Notes: generated by a model not told the origin, from the letters alone. A stretch of 35,335 nucleotides of DNA from Deltaproteobacteria bacterium (GCA_024279915.1 JAJRRB010000051.1:1-35335); one strand, 5' to 3'; shown: positions 25,223 to 33,626, counted from the stretch's first letter. Translations and numbers: made by a program.

Positions 25223-25608
25223 CACCGAACCAGAAGGTCTTTGCTCTGACGGTCTGCATACTGGTTTTTGTCATCACCGTCAATATGGTGCGTAAACGTC
25301 GTTTACGGGAGGAATATTCGGTTCTTTGGCTGGGAATTAGCCTGGTCATGTTTATTCTCGTACTTAAATATGACTGGCTAGTGATGCTGACCGATTTGGT
25401 TGGCGCGGCACTACCAACGACAACACTCTTTGTCGGGGGTATTGTTTTTCTGATTCTGATTGCCGTTCAGTTTTCCATCAAACTTTCAACTTTTTCTGAT
25501 CAACTCAAAAACCTTGCTCAGGATAACGCTCTCCTTCGTTCCGATCTGGAACAACTTCGCACACCGAATTCTGAAGAACACGCTAATGATGGTAATGCAG
25601 AGGTTTAA
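25219..25608 (+). CDS. DUF2304 family small membrane protein
   Basis: 129 residues. Three transmembrane helices (about 8-25, 36-54 and 66-88) are followed by a short coiled-coil-like tail (FSDQLKNLAQDNALLRSDLE). The layout and the motif RRLREEYSVLWL between helices 1 and 2 are those of DUF2304 proteins, commonly encoded beside polyprenyl-phosphate sugar synthases. Function unestablished; a membrane anchor or assembly partner for the GT2 enzyme is often proposed. Its start overlaps the GT2 stop (ATGA), and its end overlaps the start of the next gene. Confidence 0.85.
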   Translation: MTPNQKVFALTVCILVFVITVNMVRKRRLREEYSVLWLGISLVMFILVLKYDWLVMLTDLVGAALPTTTLFVGGIVFLILIAVQFSIKLSTFSDQLKNLAQDNALLRSDLEQLRTPNSEEHANDGNAEV

Positions 25609-27514
25609 CCCCTTGCGGATGACTCGTTTCTCCCCCGCTTTACAATCCTTTTTTGCCATGATCTGTATCGCCTTGGTTGGGTCTCTCGTCTACGCCAATA
25701 CATATCAGGTCCCATGGTACTTCGATGACATGCCCGCTATCGTCGAAAATCAGAGTATTCGGGACTGTCAGCAAACTCTGCTGAGTTTTATGTCCTCTGG
25801 GCGAGGGATAGCAGCCTTAACTTTTGCTTTAAACTATCATTTTGGCGGTCTTGATGTGTTCGGATATCATTTTGTCAATATTGGTATCCATCTGTTGACG
25901 GCCTGTGTGGTTTTTCTCCTGCTGAAGCGCGTTTTTCAAAGCCCTTTACTCTTGCCCTGGCTGGGCTCGCTGTTATTTCTCCTTCACCCTTTGCAGACTC
26001 AGTCTGTGACCTATATCGTGCAGCGCATGACCAGTCTGGCTGGGCTCTTTTTCTTTTTAGCCATCTATCTTTTTGTCCGCGCAAAAGAAGAAGTGGATTT
26101 TGCCGGTCGTTTTTACTCCAGATCTTGGGCCTTTTACCTTACTTCTCTGCTATGTGGTGCATTTGCTGTTTTGACCAAACAGAACGCCGCGGTCTTGCCG
26201 ATAGCCATTTTACTTTTCGATCGTTACTTCCTTTTTCAGGGGAAGACTTGGGAGTGGAAAAGAATTCTCCCTTTTTTTATCGTACCGACTTGGGTGGCGT
26301 TCAAAGACCTGGCCTTGCCAATGGCAGGCGGGAAGAGCATGGCTATGGTCAGCTCTATGCAAACGCTGGTCAGTCAAGATAACATCACCCCACTGAAGTA
26401 TCTGGTGACAGAGTTCTCAGTTGTTTGGCTCTATATCCGGCTGCTCTTCCTTCCTTATAGTCAAGCTCTCGATTACGGATACCCGGTTGTTACTTCCGTA
26501 TTTGTCTGGAGTAACTTGTGGCCGCTGCTCGGCATTCTTGCCTTATTGTGGCTTGCTTTTTCTCTGCGTAAAAGTAGACCTCTGATTTCATTTGGTATCC
26601 TCTGGTTTTTTCTTGCCCTCCTCGTAGAATCTACAATTATACCGCTCGATCCGGTTTTCGAACATCGCTTGTATGTTCCGATGTTTGGCTTTGTCCTGGT
26701 TTTGATTGATATTCTGCGTGGGCTACTCCAGCCTCGTCAATTGACTGCGGTGCTGCTTGCGGTTGTTCTATTTGTGGGGCTACTGACGTGGAATCGCAAT
26801 GCCCTCTGGAATGATCCTGTCGCCTTTTACGAGGACAATTTACTGCATGCTCCAAACAGTGAGCGGGTGGCTGTGGGATTGGCTATAAACTACGTGGAAA
26901 ACGGGCAGAGCGACTCTGCTAGGGAAGTTCTTGAAAGAGCTGTTGTACTTAATCCAAAATATGACCAGCTCTACGTTATCCTCGCAAAGATTTATATAGA
27001 AGGAGGGCAGTTTGATCAAGCCATGCAGGCTCTTCAAAATGGTTTGGCGGTTGCTCCCTACTCCAAGACATTATTAAATAAGCTTGGCGTCTTGTACGAC
27101 TTACTTGGACAGGCTCAACTGGCGATTCAAACACTGGATAAAGCTCTCTCTGTTGAGCCGGAGTTCCCCCTAACGTATCTCAACCTTGGTGTTGTTTATG
27201 CTGGCCTCGAACGATGGGTAGATGCTGTTGGCTCCTATAGAAAAGCCATAGACCTTTCGTATGAGTACCCTCTTGCACATTTTAATCTTGGTGTGGTCTA
27301 TTACAACAAAAAGGATTTGCCAGCAGCACAGGAACAATTTCGTGTTGCTGTTACTCAGGATCCAGAAAATGCTGAGGCCCTGTTCAATTTGGCCAGTGTT
27401 GCTCTGGAGCTGGGAGATAGCGGCACGGCTGTTACTCTTCTGCCGCGATTGAGATTTTTGAATCAGGACTTGGCGAGAGAATTGGGAAGTGAAGTCAGGG
27501 CCTCTAATCAATAG
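25586..27514 (+). CDS. TMTC-like TPR membrane protein 4
   Basis: 642 residues from ATG 25586; in-frame ATGs at 25589, 25595 and 25619 are also possible, and the open frame upstream of these overlaps DUF2304 and is not supported. About ten helices, then five or six TPRs up to the C-terminus (for example LLNKLGVLYDLLGQAQLAIQ; PLTYLNLGVVYAGLERWVDA; PLAHFNLGVVYYNKKDLPAA; ALFNLASVALELGDSGTAVT). Loop 1 has YFDDMPAIVENQ. Blocks HPLQTQSVTYIVQRMTSLAG and STIIPLDPVFEHRLYVPMFG put it in the same subtype as the 16135 gene. Position directly after a DPM-like synthase supports use of polyprenyl-linked sugar. Often labelled O-GlcNAc transferase in databases from TPR similarity alone; no such catalytic domain is visible. 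Confidence 0.75.
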   Translation: MMVMQRFNPLRMTRFSPALQSFFAMICIALVGSLVYANTYQVPWYFDDMPAIVENQSIRDCQQTLLSFMSSGRGIAALTFALNYHFGGLDVFGYHFVNIGIHLLTACVVFLLLKRVFQSPLLLPWLGSLLFLLHPLQTQSVTYIVQRMTSLAGLFFFLAIYLFVRAKEEVDFAGRFYSRSWAFYLTSLLCGAFAVLTKQNAAVLPIAILLFDRYFLFQGKTWEWKRILPFFIVPTWVAFKDLALPMAGGKSMAMVSSMQTLVSQDNITPLKYLVTEFSVVWLYIRLLFLPYSQALDYGYPVVTSVFVWSNLWPLLGILALLWLAFSLRKSRPLISFGILWFFLALLVESTIIPLDPVFEHRLYVPMFGFVLVLIDILRGLLQPRQLTAVLLAVVLFVGLLTWNRNALWNDPVAFYEDNLLHAPNSERVAVGLAINYVENGQSDSAREVLERAVVLNPKYDQLYVILAKIYIEGGQFDQAMQALQNGLAVAPYSKTLLNKLGVLYDLLGQAQLAIQTLDKALSVEPEFPLTYLNLGVVYAGLERWVDAVGSYRKAIDLSYEYPLAHFNLGVVYYNKKDLPAAQEQFRVAVTQDPENAEALFNLASVALELGDSGTAVTLLPRLRFLNQDLARELGSEVRASNQ

Positions 27515-27658
27515 CGATTCGTTATAAATGTGGTCACAAAATTTCACGGTTCTTGGTTGTTAGGTTCCGGTGCAGGAAGCGGAACTTATAGCTCTCCGGT
27601 TAACAGTTGAATCGCAAGAAGATGCCCTAGGGACTGTCTTAGAAGAGGATTAAAACAC

Positions 27659-28540
27659 GTGGCACAGCTTAATACTGAATCAAAACCAGTTTCTTATATA
27701 GGGGTGTTGATCCTTTCAATTGCGTCATTTGGTCTCCTGGGATTAGCGTCAGGGCAGGTTCACTCCTTTGATGTCTTCTGGCAACTTCAGTCGGGTAAAT
27801 ATATTCTACAAACAAAAGATTTTATTTACCAAGACTTGTTTAGCCTCGCCGCTGAAGTGCCAAGGTATGAACACTGTTGGCTTCACGATGTCATTTTCTA
27901 TACTATCTACAAGATCTCAGGTTACACCGGGATCAGCCTCTTTAAAGGTTTGATTGTTTCTTTGACGGCTGGACTCCGGGTGTTGATTGCGCGTCAGCGA
28001 GGGAGTAGCTGGCTGTCAATTTCAGTTCTTATTCCGACTTTTTTCCTCTCTACTTTTTGGGCTTGGAAAGAACGTCCACAATTGTGGACATACCTTTTTT
28101 TCACACTTTTTTTACTTGTTTTAGAGCGACATAAGCGTAGGGGAGACAGAGTCATTTTTCTCCTATTGCCTGCTATGGCGGTTTGGTCGAACCTGCATGC
28201 AGGGGCAATACTCGCTTTTCCAATCGTTGCGGTCTATCTCGTTTGGCAAGTGTGGCAACAATTCTCAAAAAACGTGAGCGGAGGGAAAAGTCAGACGCGT
28301 TCTCTACTGCTTTTTACTGGTCTCTTGCCGCTCTGTGCACTCGTGACTCCGTACAGCACAGAGATCTTAACTACTCTAGTACAGGCCCCTTTTTATGGTG
28401 TTTCCTCCGGGATGGAGAGGCAAATTTTTAATATTGATTCGTACCCAACAACAATTGAGGGATACCCAAAATATTTTGTCGCAATGTTTTTTGCGTTAAG
28501 TCTCATGGTGTTGGGGGGGGGCGAAAAGGAGCCTGCCTGA
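27659..28540 (+). CDS. GT-C-like membrane protein, N-terminal part (frameshift at G9)
   Basis: Paralogue of the gene at 6963. It starts at GTG 27659 with AGAGGA about ten bases upstream. The shared block GQVHSFDVFWQLQSGKYILQ and several helices follow. The frame runs into nine G at 28513-28521 and ends 19 bases later (LGGGEKEPA, stop), in the middle of a membrane helix region. Removing one G gives LGGAKRSLPDWILLLGLAFM, which aligns with LLGWRKIRLSDLCLMVGLAI in the 6963 paralogue and joins the downstream ORF. As given, the product would be a 293-residue truncated membrane protein lacking the conserved soluble domain. Confidence 0.75.
   Translation: MAQLNTESKPVSYIGVLILSIASFGLLGLASGQVHSFDVFWQLQSGKYILQTKDFIYQDLFSLAAEVPRYEHCWLHDVIFYTIYKISGYTGISLFKGLIVSLTAGLRVLIARQRGSSWLSISVLIPTFFLSTFWAWKERPQLWTYLFFTLFLLVLERHKRRGDRVIFLLLPAMAVWSNLHAGAILAFPIVAVYLVWQVWQQFSKNVSGGKSQTRSLLLFTGLLPLCALVTPYSTEILTTLVQAPFYGVSSGMERQIFNIDSYPTTIEGYPKYFVAMFFALSLMVLGGGEKEPA
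28513..28521 (+). repeat. G9 homopolymer at a frameshift
   Basis: Nine G exactly where two halves of one gene fall into different frames. Eight G would restore the frame. Candidate phase-variation switch in the OFF state, or a sequencing error. Confidence 0.9.
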
Positions 28541-28550
28541 CTGGATCCTC

Positions 28551-29423
28551 TTGCTCGGCTTAGCTTTTATGGGATGGCGACTGGAGCGCCATACGCCTTT
28601 TTTCCTGTTCGCGTGCTGTGCGGTTCTGCCTGTTTATCTTGATACACTGAAGGGTTCTCTTCAGAGATTCATGAAATGTCATTTTAGGACAATGGCCGTA
28701 ATAAATGGTGTGTTCATCCTGATTGCGTTAACGGGTGTCTGGTACAGTTCAAAGCCTGTCCTGCGACAGTACGGGTGGTTCCAAACAGGCTTAAGGGAGT
28801 GGCATTACCCAGTCAAAGAAGCTCAATTTATTTTGGAACAAAAATTGCCTGGCCAACTTTTCAATACCTATGGCATTGGTGGCTATCTGATGTGGCAACT
28901 TTATCCCGATTACCTGGTTTTCTGGGATGGTAGACAAGATTCTCAAGAAATGTTCAAGAATGGATTGGTCGTTCAAGAAGGTCAAAAGGGCTGGGACAGT
29001 ATCCTATACAAAAACCAGGTTAATCTGGCGGTTGTTGAAATTCTGAGTCAAGCAGATGGACATCGCTTTAAAATTATTGACCGATTGCAATCGAGCTCAG
29101 AGTGGTCGTTGGTCTTTGCTGGTGAAACGCATCTTGTTTTCGTGCGAGACAATTCCGTTGATGAAAATTGGTTGTTACAGCATCGTTTGCCAGAAAGCAG
29201 AATTGGGGAATCTCTTTGGGTTGCTGCAAACCATATGTTACAGCAATCTCCTCTACGTAAAGAAGCCTTGTGGGAAATGGGTGGTGTTTACTTGTCTAGG
29301 CGACAACACCGCGAAGCTTTGCAGATGTTTGAGTTGTATATAAAGGTGATGCCTCCCACCCAGATCCGACCATTTAAACGTGAAATAGTTAACAGATTGC
29401 GCAGGTACCTTAAACGGAGCTAA
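28551..29423 (+). pseudogene. GT-C-like membrane protein, C-terminal part (out of frame)
   Basis: Continuation of the 27659 gene in the +1 frame; coding resemblance extends back to the G9 tract. It contains FMGWRLERHTPFFLFACCAV, WHYPVKEAQFILEQKLPGQL, FNTYGIGGYLMWQLYPDYLV and FWDGRQDSQEMF, all shared with the 6963 protein, and the same kind of helical tail. The TTG at 28551 has no ribosome-binding site and would start mid-membrane, so separate expression is unlikely. With the frame restored, the whole gene would encode about 587 residues, close to the 576 of its paralogue. Confidence 0.75.
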
Positions 29424-29588
29424 GCAGTATACTAAGAACACCAAGTGATATTGCTGTGTCCTAATAGGGCTCCAGAAACATTATGAAACGGCAGTATTTT
29501 AAACAAATAGCGAGTGTCTAGGTAGTGGGCGGCGATTCAGTCCTACACAAGAATATCGTTACCTTTATACCTACGGAGGGTTACAAAC

Positions 29589-32174
29589 TTGTTGCAGATC
29601 ATCTTTTTTTCTTTTCAAATCATTGCACTAGTGATTCTTGCTTCATCTTTGTCACTCTTGACTCGTAATAAGGTATTGCGAGTCTTGTTAATGTTAATCA
29701 TAAGTCTTTACTCGAGCATCGAAATAATCTCGGTTCTTTTGACAGGGAAATTCATCGATTACCGTTTTTATTTTCATATGCGCCTTGACTCATTGAAAAG
29801 CTTTGGTTTCCAGTTTGTCAATTATTATCTTCTTTACTTTGTGTTCGTTCTGCTGACATTGATTTTCGCATATTTTACTGCGAATCGAATCGACAAAATC
29901 TTTAATAATAAATACACAAGCGTGGTTATCGTTTCTGTTCTAGTCGCTTTTTTGTTTTTACCCGCAGGGGGTTTTTCTGAAAAATATTATCTTTATAAGG
30001 TATTAACATCCAAAGAGGAAACCTTTAGAGATGCTTTACAGAGTTTAGGAATTGCTAATGAGCAATACGTTAGCCCTGATGAGGTTGAAGCCCAAAAGGG
30101 TAAAAATATTATTGTTATTTCTCTGGAATCTCTTGAGAAGGGGTTTCTTAAGCACTCTGCCTTTGAGAAAATCACGCCTAATTTGAGAAGGCTTAATGAG
30201 ATCTGGACGTCTTATGATATGCCAGAGGGACCGGGAGGGGATTGGACGGCGGCAGCGATATACAATCTACTGGTTGGCATGCCAGCATTTTTTCATGGCC
30301 AGGGTAACGCTACTTTTCAAGGGACTACCGATGTGAGATTGACTGGATTAGGGCACATTCTGAAGCGATCTGGGTACCGCAGTCGATATCTAATAGGTAA
30401 TGCCAAGTTTGCTGGTATCTCTAACTTACTCTCAAGTTACAAAATACAGACTGTTTCAGAAAAAAATAGTATAGGGGAATACCCCAAGGTGCTTTGGGGC
30501 TTACATGATTATGACCTTTTCCAGGAAGCCAAAGCACAGATAGATGAGTTGTCGAATGAGAAAGATGAACCCTTTGCTCTCTTTATGTCAACGATTAATA
30601 CACATTTTCCCAATGGGATTTTAGATGAAAGAGTGAGGCAATTTGTCGCCCCGGGGAAAAATGACCTAGAGCTTTCAATTGCGGCTGTTGATTTTTTCAT
30701 TGGGGATTTTATTGCTTACTTAGAGCGCAAAGGACTTTTAGATAATACTGCAGTTTATATTTTACCCGATCATTTGTTGATGGGCTACAATCAAGATTTT
30801 CACCCCCACCTTGATGAAAATAAAAGGCAGTTGTACTTAATTACAAACGTAAACAGTAATGTCTTAAAAAAGAAAACCACAGAGGACGTTTATCAGATTG
30901 AACTGCCAAGACTGATCGTTGAAGGTGTAGGGATTAAAACTAATGCAAAATTTCTTTTTGATTTTATAAACGATAAGGATGTTCTTGGGTTTTTGGAGAA
31001 GAACAAATTCAAGCTTGCCTCACTTAACCATGCTTCACAGGAGAAAGAGGATTACAACTCCAGCATAACCATTAATGCGCATGAAAAATATTTCACGGTA
31101 AGCTCAGAATTGAAATCTTTTTCTTTCCCATTTAAAAGCCATGTTGATTCATATACATACGATGTGACATTCAGCAAAGATATGGTTTTCCTAGAGGATA
31201 AAGAAGTTAAACCAGGCTTGGCTTACGATATTGAGCAAGATGATATTGATTACAAGCGGCTGCACCTTATAATCGAATTAAAATCAAATTCCATCTCTCG
31301 TGTTTACTTGGGGAACAAAAACAATATTGGAACGTACAAGAAAGGTAAAGAAATACAATTTAGCAAAGAGGACATCTCCAATATTGTTGAATTAAATTTG
31401 AAAAGCCATAATCTTGTCTCTAAAGAAGGTGTTGGTGCCGATGAATACGCTAAGGACGCAAAGAGATTCATTGCACATGCTGGTGGCCAGATTGATGGTA
31501 ACAATTACACAAATTCACTAGAGGCTTTGAACTTATCCTACCAAAAAGGTTTCCGCTTGTTTGAGCTCGACATAATAACAACCTCAGACAATATCTATGT
31601 TGCTGCTCACGATTGGGAACACTGGGCAAGAGTGACGGGTTATGACGGTCCTCTGCCACCTACAAGGCAGTTTTTTTTAGAACAAAAAGTGTTTGGCAAA
31701 TATACTCCGATGGATATTGACAGTATAAATAGATGGTTTCATGACCATCAGGACGCAACTTTGGTGACAGATAAGATTGATACTCCTTTAGACTTTTCCG
31801 CAAAATTTGTGGACAAAAGCCGTTTAATGATGGAATTGTTCACTTGGAGCGCGGTGAGAGAGGGGAAAATGGCAGGAATTAAGTCGGCCATGCCAACAGG
31901 CTCTTTAGTCGAGAACATTAAAAACATAGGGCCTTTTCTGCAGAAAATGGGAGTAACTGATGTTGCTGTAAGTTTCAATATCCTTAGTAAAAAAGAAGTG
32001 GTAAGAGGTTTGCTGGAAAGTGGCATTAATCTCTTTGCATTCCATATAAATAAGGATAGCAGGGCTGACGAAGACTATATCGTCTGTAAACAAAGGAATC
32101 TTATTTACGGCATGTATGCTGATACGTGGGATTTTAATCCTCCTTTGGCATGCTCAGAAGCAAGGGAACTCTAG
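29589..32174 (+). CDS. Phosphoglycerol transferase (LtaS/OpgB-like) fused to GDPD-like domain
   Basis: 861 residues. TTG start supported by GGAGGG at 29575-29580, eight bases upstream. Order: four transmembrane helices (residues 1 to about 132); a sulfatase-fold phosphoglycerol transferase domain (about 165-440) with NIIVISLESLEKG, probable nucleophile Thr220 in DWTAAAIYNLLVGMP, FMSTINTHFP and VYILPDHLLMGY; a beta-rich linker (about 475-615); then a glycerophosphodiester phosphodiesterase/PI-PLC-like barrel (about 627-861) with FIAHAGGQIDGNNYTNSLEA (His630), FRLFELDIITT and VAAHDWEHW. LtaS/OpgB enzymes move phosphoglycerol from phosphatidylglycerol to a glycan; GDPDs hydrolyse such esters. 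Having both in one chain is unusual. The usual GDPD start HR is HA here. Probably decorates the glycan made by this locus on the periplasmic side. Confidence 0.82.
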   Translation: MLQIIFFSFQIIALVILASSLSLLTRNKVLRVLLMLIISLYSSIEIISVLLTGKFIDYRFYFHMRLDSLKSFGFQFVNYYLLYFVFVLLTLIFAYFTANRIDKIFNNKYTSVVIVSVLVAFLFLPAGGFSEKYYLYKVLTSKEETFRDALQSLGIANEQYVSPDEVEAQKGKNIIVISLESLEKGFLKHSAFEKITPNLRRLNEIWTSYDMPEGPGGDWTAAAIYNLLVGMPAFFHGQGNATFQGTTDVRLTGLGHILKRSGYRSRYLIGNAKFAGISNLLSSYKIQTVSEKNSIGEYPKVLWGLHDYDLFQEAKAQIDELSNEKDEPFALFMSTINTHFPNGILDERVRQFVAPGKNDLELSIAAVDFFIGDFIAYLERKGLLDNTAVYILPDHLLMGYNQDFHPHLDENKRQLYLITNVNSNVLKKKTTEDVYQIELPRLIVEGVGIKTNAKFLFDFINDKDVLGFLEKNKFKLASLNHASQEKEDYNSSITINAHEKYFTVSSELKSFSFPFKSHVDSYTYDVTFSKDMVFLEDKEVKPGLAYDIEQDDIDYKRLHLIIELKSNSISRVYLGNKNNIGTYKKGKEIQFSKEDISNIVELNLKSHNLVSKEGVGADEYAKDAKRFIAHAGGQIDGNNYTNSLEALNLSYQKGFRLFELDIITTSDNIYVAAHDWEHWARVTGYDGPLPPTRQFFLEQKVFGKYTPMDIDSINRWFHDHQDATLVTDKIDTPLDFSAKFVDKSRLMMELFTWSAVREGKMAGIKSAMPTGSLVENIKNIGPFLQKMGVTDVAVSFNILSKKEVVRGLLESGINLFAFHINKDSRADEDYIVCKQRNLIYGMYADTWDFNPPLACSEAREL

Positions 32175-32344
32175 TATCCAACGGTTTCATTGCGTAAGCC
32201 ATGTGGTTAGTTCTTTCATTTGGACTCAGATTGCCAGCGTTTTTAGGTATAAGTACTACCTGTTGAGTTGATGTTTAAATAGCTAATGTTGTGCTGATTC
32301 TATCGCTTAATGCTTTGAAAAAAGCACATGTTGCAGGGCTGACC

Positions 32345-32872
32345 ATGACACCCAACCCAGATGAAACTCTCGATGACTTGATTGCTGATAACCTGAAAAT
32401 ACTGCAAGCGAAGAATGGTTATCGTTTTTCGATAGATCCAGTTTTGCTATGTGCCTTTATCCCTAATATTAAAAATTCCCGAGTCGTAGATCTCGGGACC
32501 GGCAACGGAGTCGTTCCGCTGCTTTTGTCTGCTCGCAAAGAGGTGCAATTAATTACTGGTGTTGAGCTTCAGCTAGCGATGGTTGAACGCGCTCAACGTT
32601 CTGTTGTGATGAATGATCTGGAGGAGTTGGTCGGGATCGTTCAAAGCGACATCCGTAATTTGCCTGAAGAGTTACTGCTTGGGAATTATGACGTGGTAGC
32701 GGCTAACCCGCCATATCGCACACAAGATACAGGCCTAATAGCTGAAGATGATGAGCGTGCTATTGCACGTCAAACGTCAAGCAACCGAAACTATCCTCAG
32801 GCTGTGCAAGTGGTTCCCCATTGTGACCATTACTGGCTCACGACAGTCAGGCAAAAGGCTTGCCAAACTTAA
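32345..32872 (+). pseudogene. 3'-truncated TrmN6-like tRNA (adenine-N6) methyltransferase
   Basis: From ATG 32345 the chain matches the intact gene at 34561 over about 136 residues (roughly 70-75 % identical by eye). It includes AKNGYRFSIDPVLL, motif I VVDLGTGNGVVPLLL and the N6-adenine methyltransferase motif ANPPYRTQD. Similarity stops abruptly after DERAIARQ (about nt 32773). The last 33 codons (TSSNRNYPQAV and so on) are unrelated, and the C-terminal third is missing. It is best read as a gene remnant cut by a rearrangement, with the Phd-ParE module directly behind the break. The retained part holds the SAM site, but activity is doubtful. Confidence 0.75.
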
Positions 32873-32891
32873 AGTGATAGTATAGTATCAC
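32860..32891 (+). promoter_or_regulatory. Promoter with palindromic operator for the phd-parE module
   Basis: TTGCCA (32860-32865) and TAGTAT (32883-32888) are 17 bases apart, a good sigma-70 pair. The -10 lies inside the inverted repeat GTGATA-GTATAG-TATCAC (32874-32891), a typical autoregulatory site for an antitoxin. The antitoxin ATG is at 32896 with no Shine-Dalgarno, so the transcript may be nearly leaderless. Predicted, not proven. Confidence 0.5.
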
Positions 32892-32895
32892 CACC

Positions 32896-33153
32896 ATGAA
32901 AACGGAACTTGTTACCACATTAAAACGCCAAGCGACCAAAATCCTTGCTGAATTGCATGAATCAAAAGAACCTGTTTTGATCACGGAACACGGCCTGCCC
33001 TCAGCATATCTTGTTGACGTCAATGATTATGAATTAATGCAAAGGCGTATGCAGATTCTGGAAGGTTTGTCTCGTGGTGAAACGGCTGTTCAGGAAAATC
33101 GTACCTATAATCATATAGAAGCAAAAGAGAAAATGTGCAAATGGTTCAAATAG
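32896..33153 (+). CDS. Phd/YefM-type antitoxin
   Basis: 85 residues. Matches the Phd/YefM layout: N-terminal DNA-binding fold with LKRQATKILAELHESKEPVL and ITEHGLPSAYLVDVNDYELM (the standard ITRHGKPVAVLVS-type strand-turn-strand), then a helical, charged tail that would wrap the toxin. The antitoxin normally represses its own operon together with the toxin, and the palindrome over the -10 element upstream fits that. The toxin gene starts 13 bases before its stop codon. Confidence 0.9.
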   Translation: MKTELVTTLKRQATKILAELHESKEPVLITEHGLPSAYLVDVNDYELMQRRMQILEGLSRGETAVQENRTYNHIEAKEKMCKWFK

Positions 33154-33452
33154 TTTGGGCTGAGCCAGCTTTATCTGATCTCTATGCAATTGCTGAATAC
33201 ATTGCCCTTGATAAAGTGGATGCTGCCAAGTATTTGGTTGAAAAGGTATTTGCAAGCGTTGAACGTCTTGAGAGCTTTCCTGAAGCCGGTCGCATACCTC
33301 CAGAACTAGAGAACTCGACCAGGTACCGGGAACTTATCATTGGTCCTTGTCGAGTTTTTAATCGTTGTGATCAAAACAAAGTGTTTATACTGCATATCAT
33401 GCGGAGTGAAAGGAAACTTCGTAAATATTTACTTGATGACAGAACGCCGTAA
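33141..33452 (+). CDS. ParE/RelE-superfamily toxin
   Basis: 103 residues from ATG 33141 (MVQIVWAEPALSDL); the GTG at 33135 in frame adds two residues. It shows the RelE/ParE fold pattern: WAEPALSDLYAIAEYIALDK, VERLESFPEAGRIPPE, YRELIIGPCRVFNRCDQNKV and a final HIMRSERKLRKYL strand-tail. The SFPEAGR and RELIIGPCRVFNR blocks are closer to ParE (gyrase inhibitor) than to ribosome-dependent RelE, but I cannot settle the target. Overlaps the antitoxin by 13 bases. Confidence 0.9.
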   Translation: MVQIVWAEPALSDLYAIAEYIALDKVDAAKYLVEKVFASVERLESFPEAGRIPPELENSTRYRELIIGPCRVFNRCDQNKVFILHIMRSERKLRKYLLDDRTP

Positions 33453-33463
33453 CTTGAAGCCTA

Positions 33464-33626
33464 GGTGGCTGTCGGACTATCCATGACCCGGCTGCAAATC
33501 CGGCTGTTTTGCCCATATTTCAGCTCCTTTTCGACCAATAGCTATGGCTATTACTCTCAAACGAGCCAAAATCTGGTCTCAAACTTCCGAATTTTCGCTT
33601 CGGCCCGTATAGTCCGATAGCCTCCA
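33464..33626. repeat. Imperfect inverted repeat between the two TA modules
   Basis: Left arm GGTGGCTGTCGGACTAT (33464-33480) pairs with right arm ATAGTCCGATAGCCTCC (33609-33625); 13 of the 14 innermost positions match. About 128 bases lie between the arms, including CCGGCTG twice (33488-33494 and 33500-33506). No ORF is supported here. It could be a miniature mobile element or an extragenic repeat left from the assembly of this island. No flanking target duplication was recognised. Confidence 0.5.

Noticed and set aside
25586-27514. Annotation as O-GlcNAc transferase
   Set aside because: Only TPR repeats suggest it; the GT41 catalytic domain is absent and the rest is membrane helices.
27564-27585. 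Terminator after the fourth TMTC-like gene (GTTCCG-N10-CGGAAC)
   Set aside because: The stem is short and no T-run follows.
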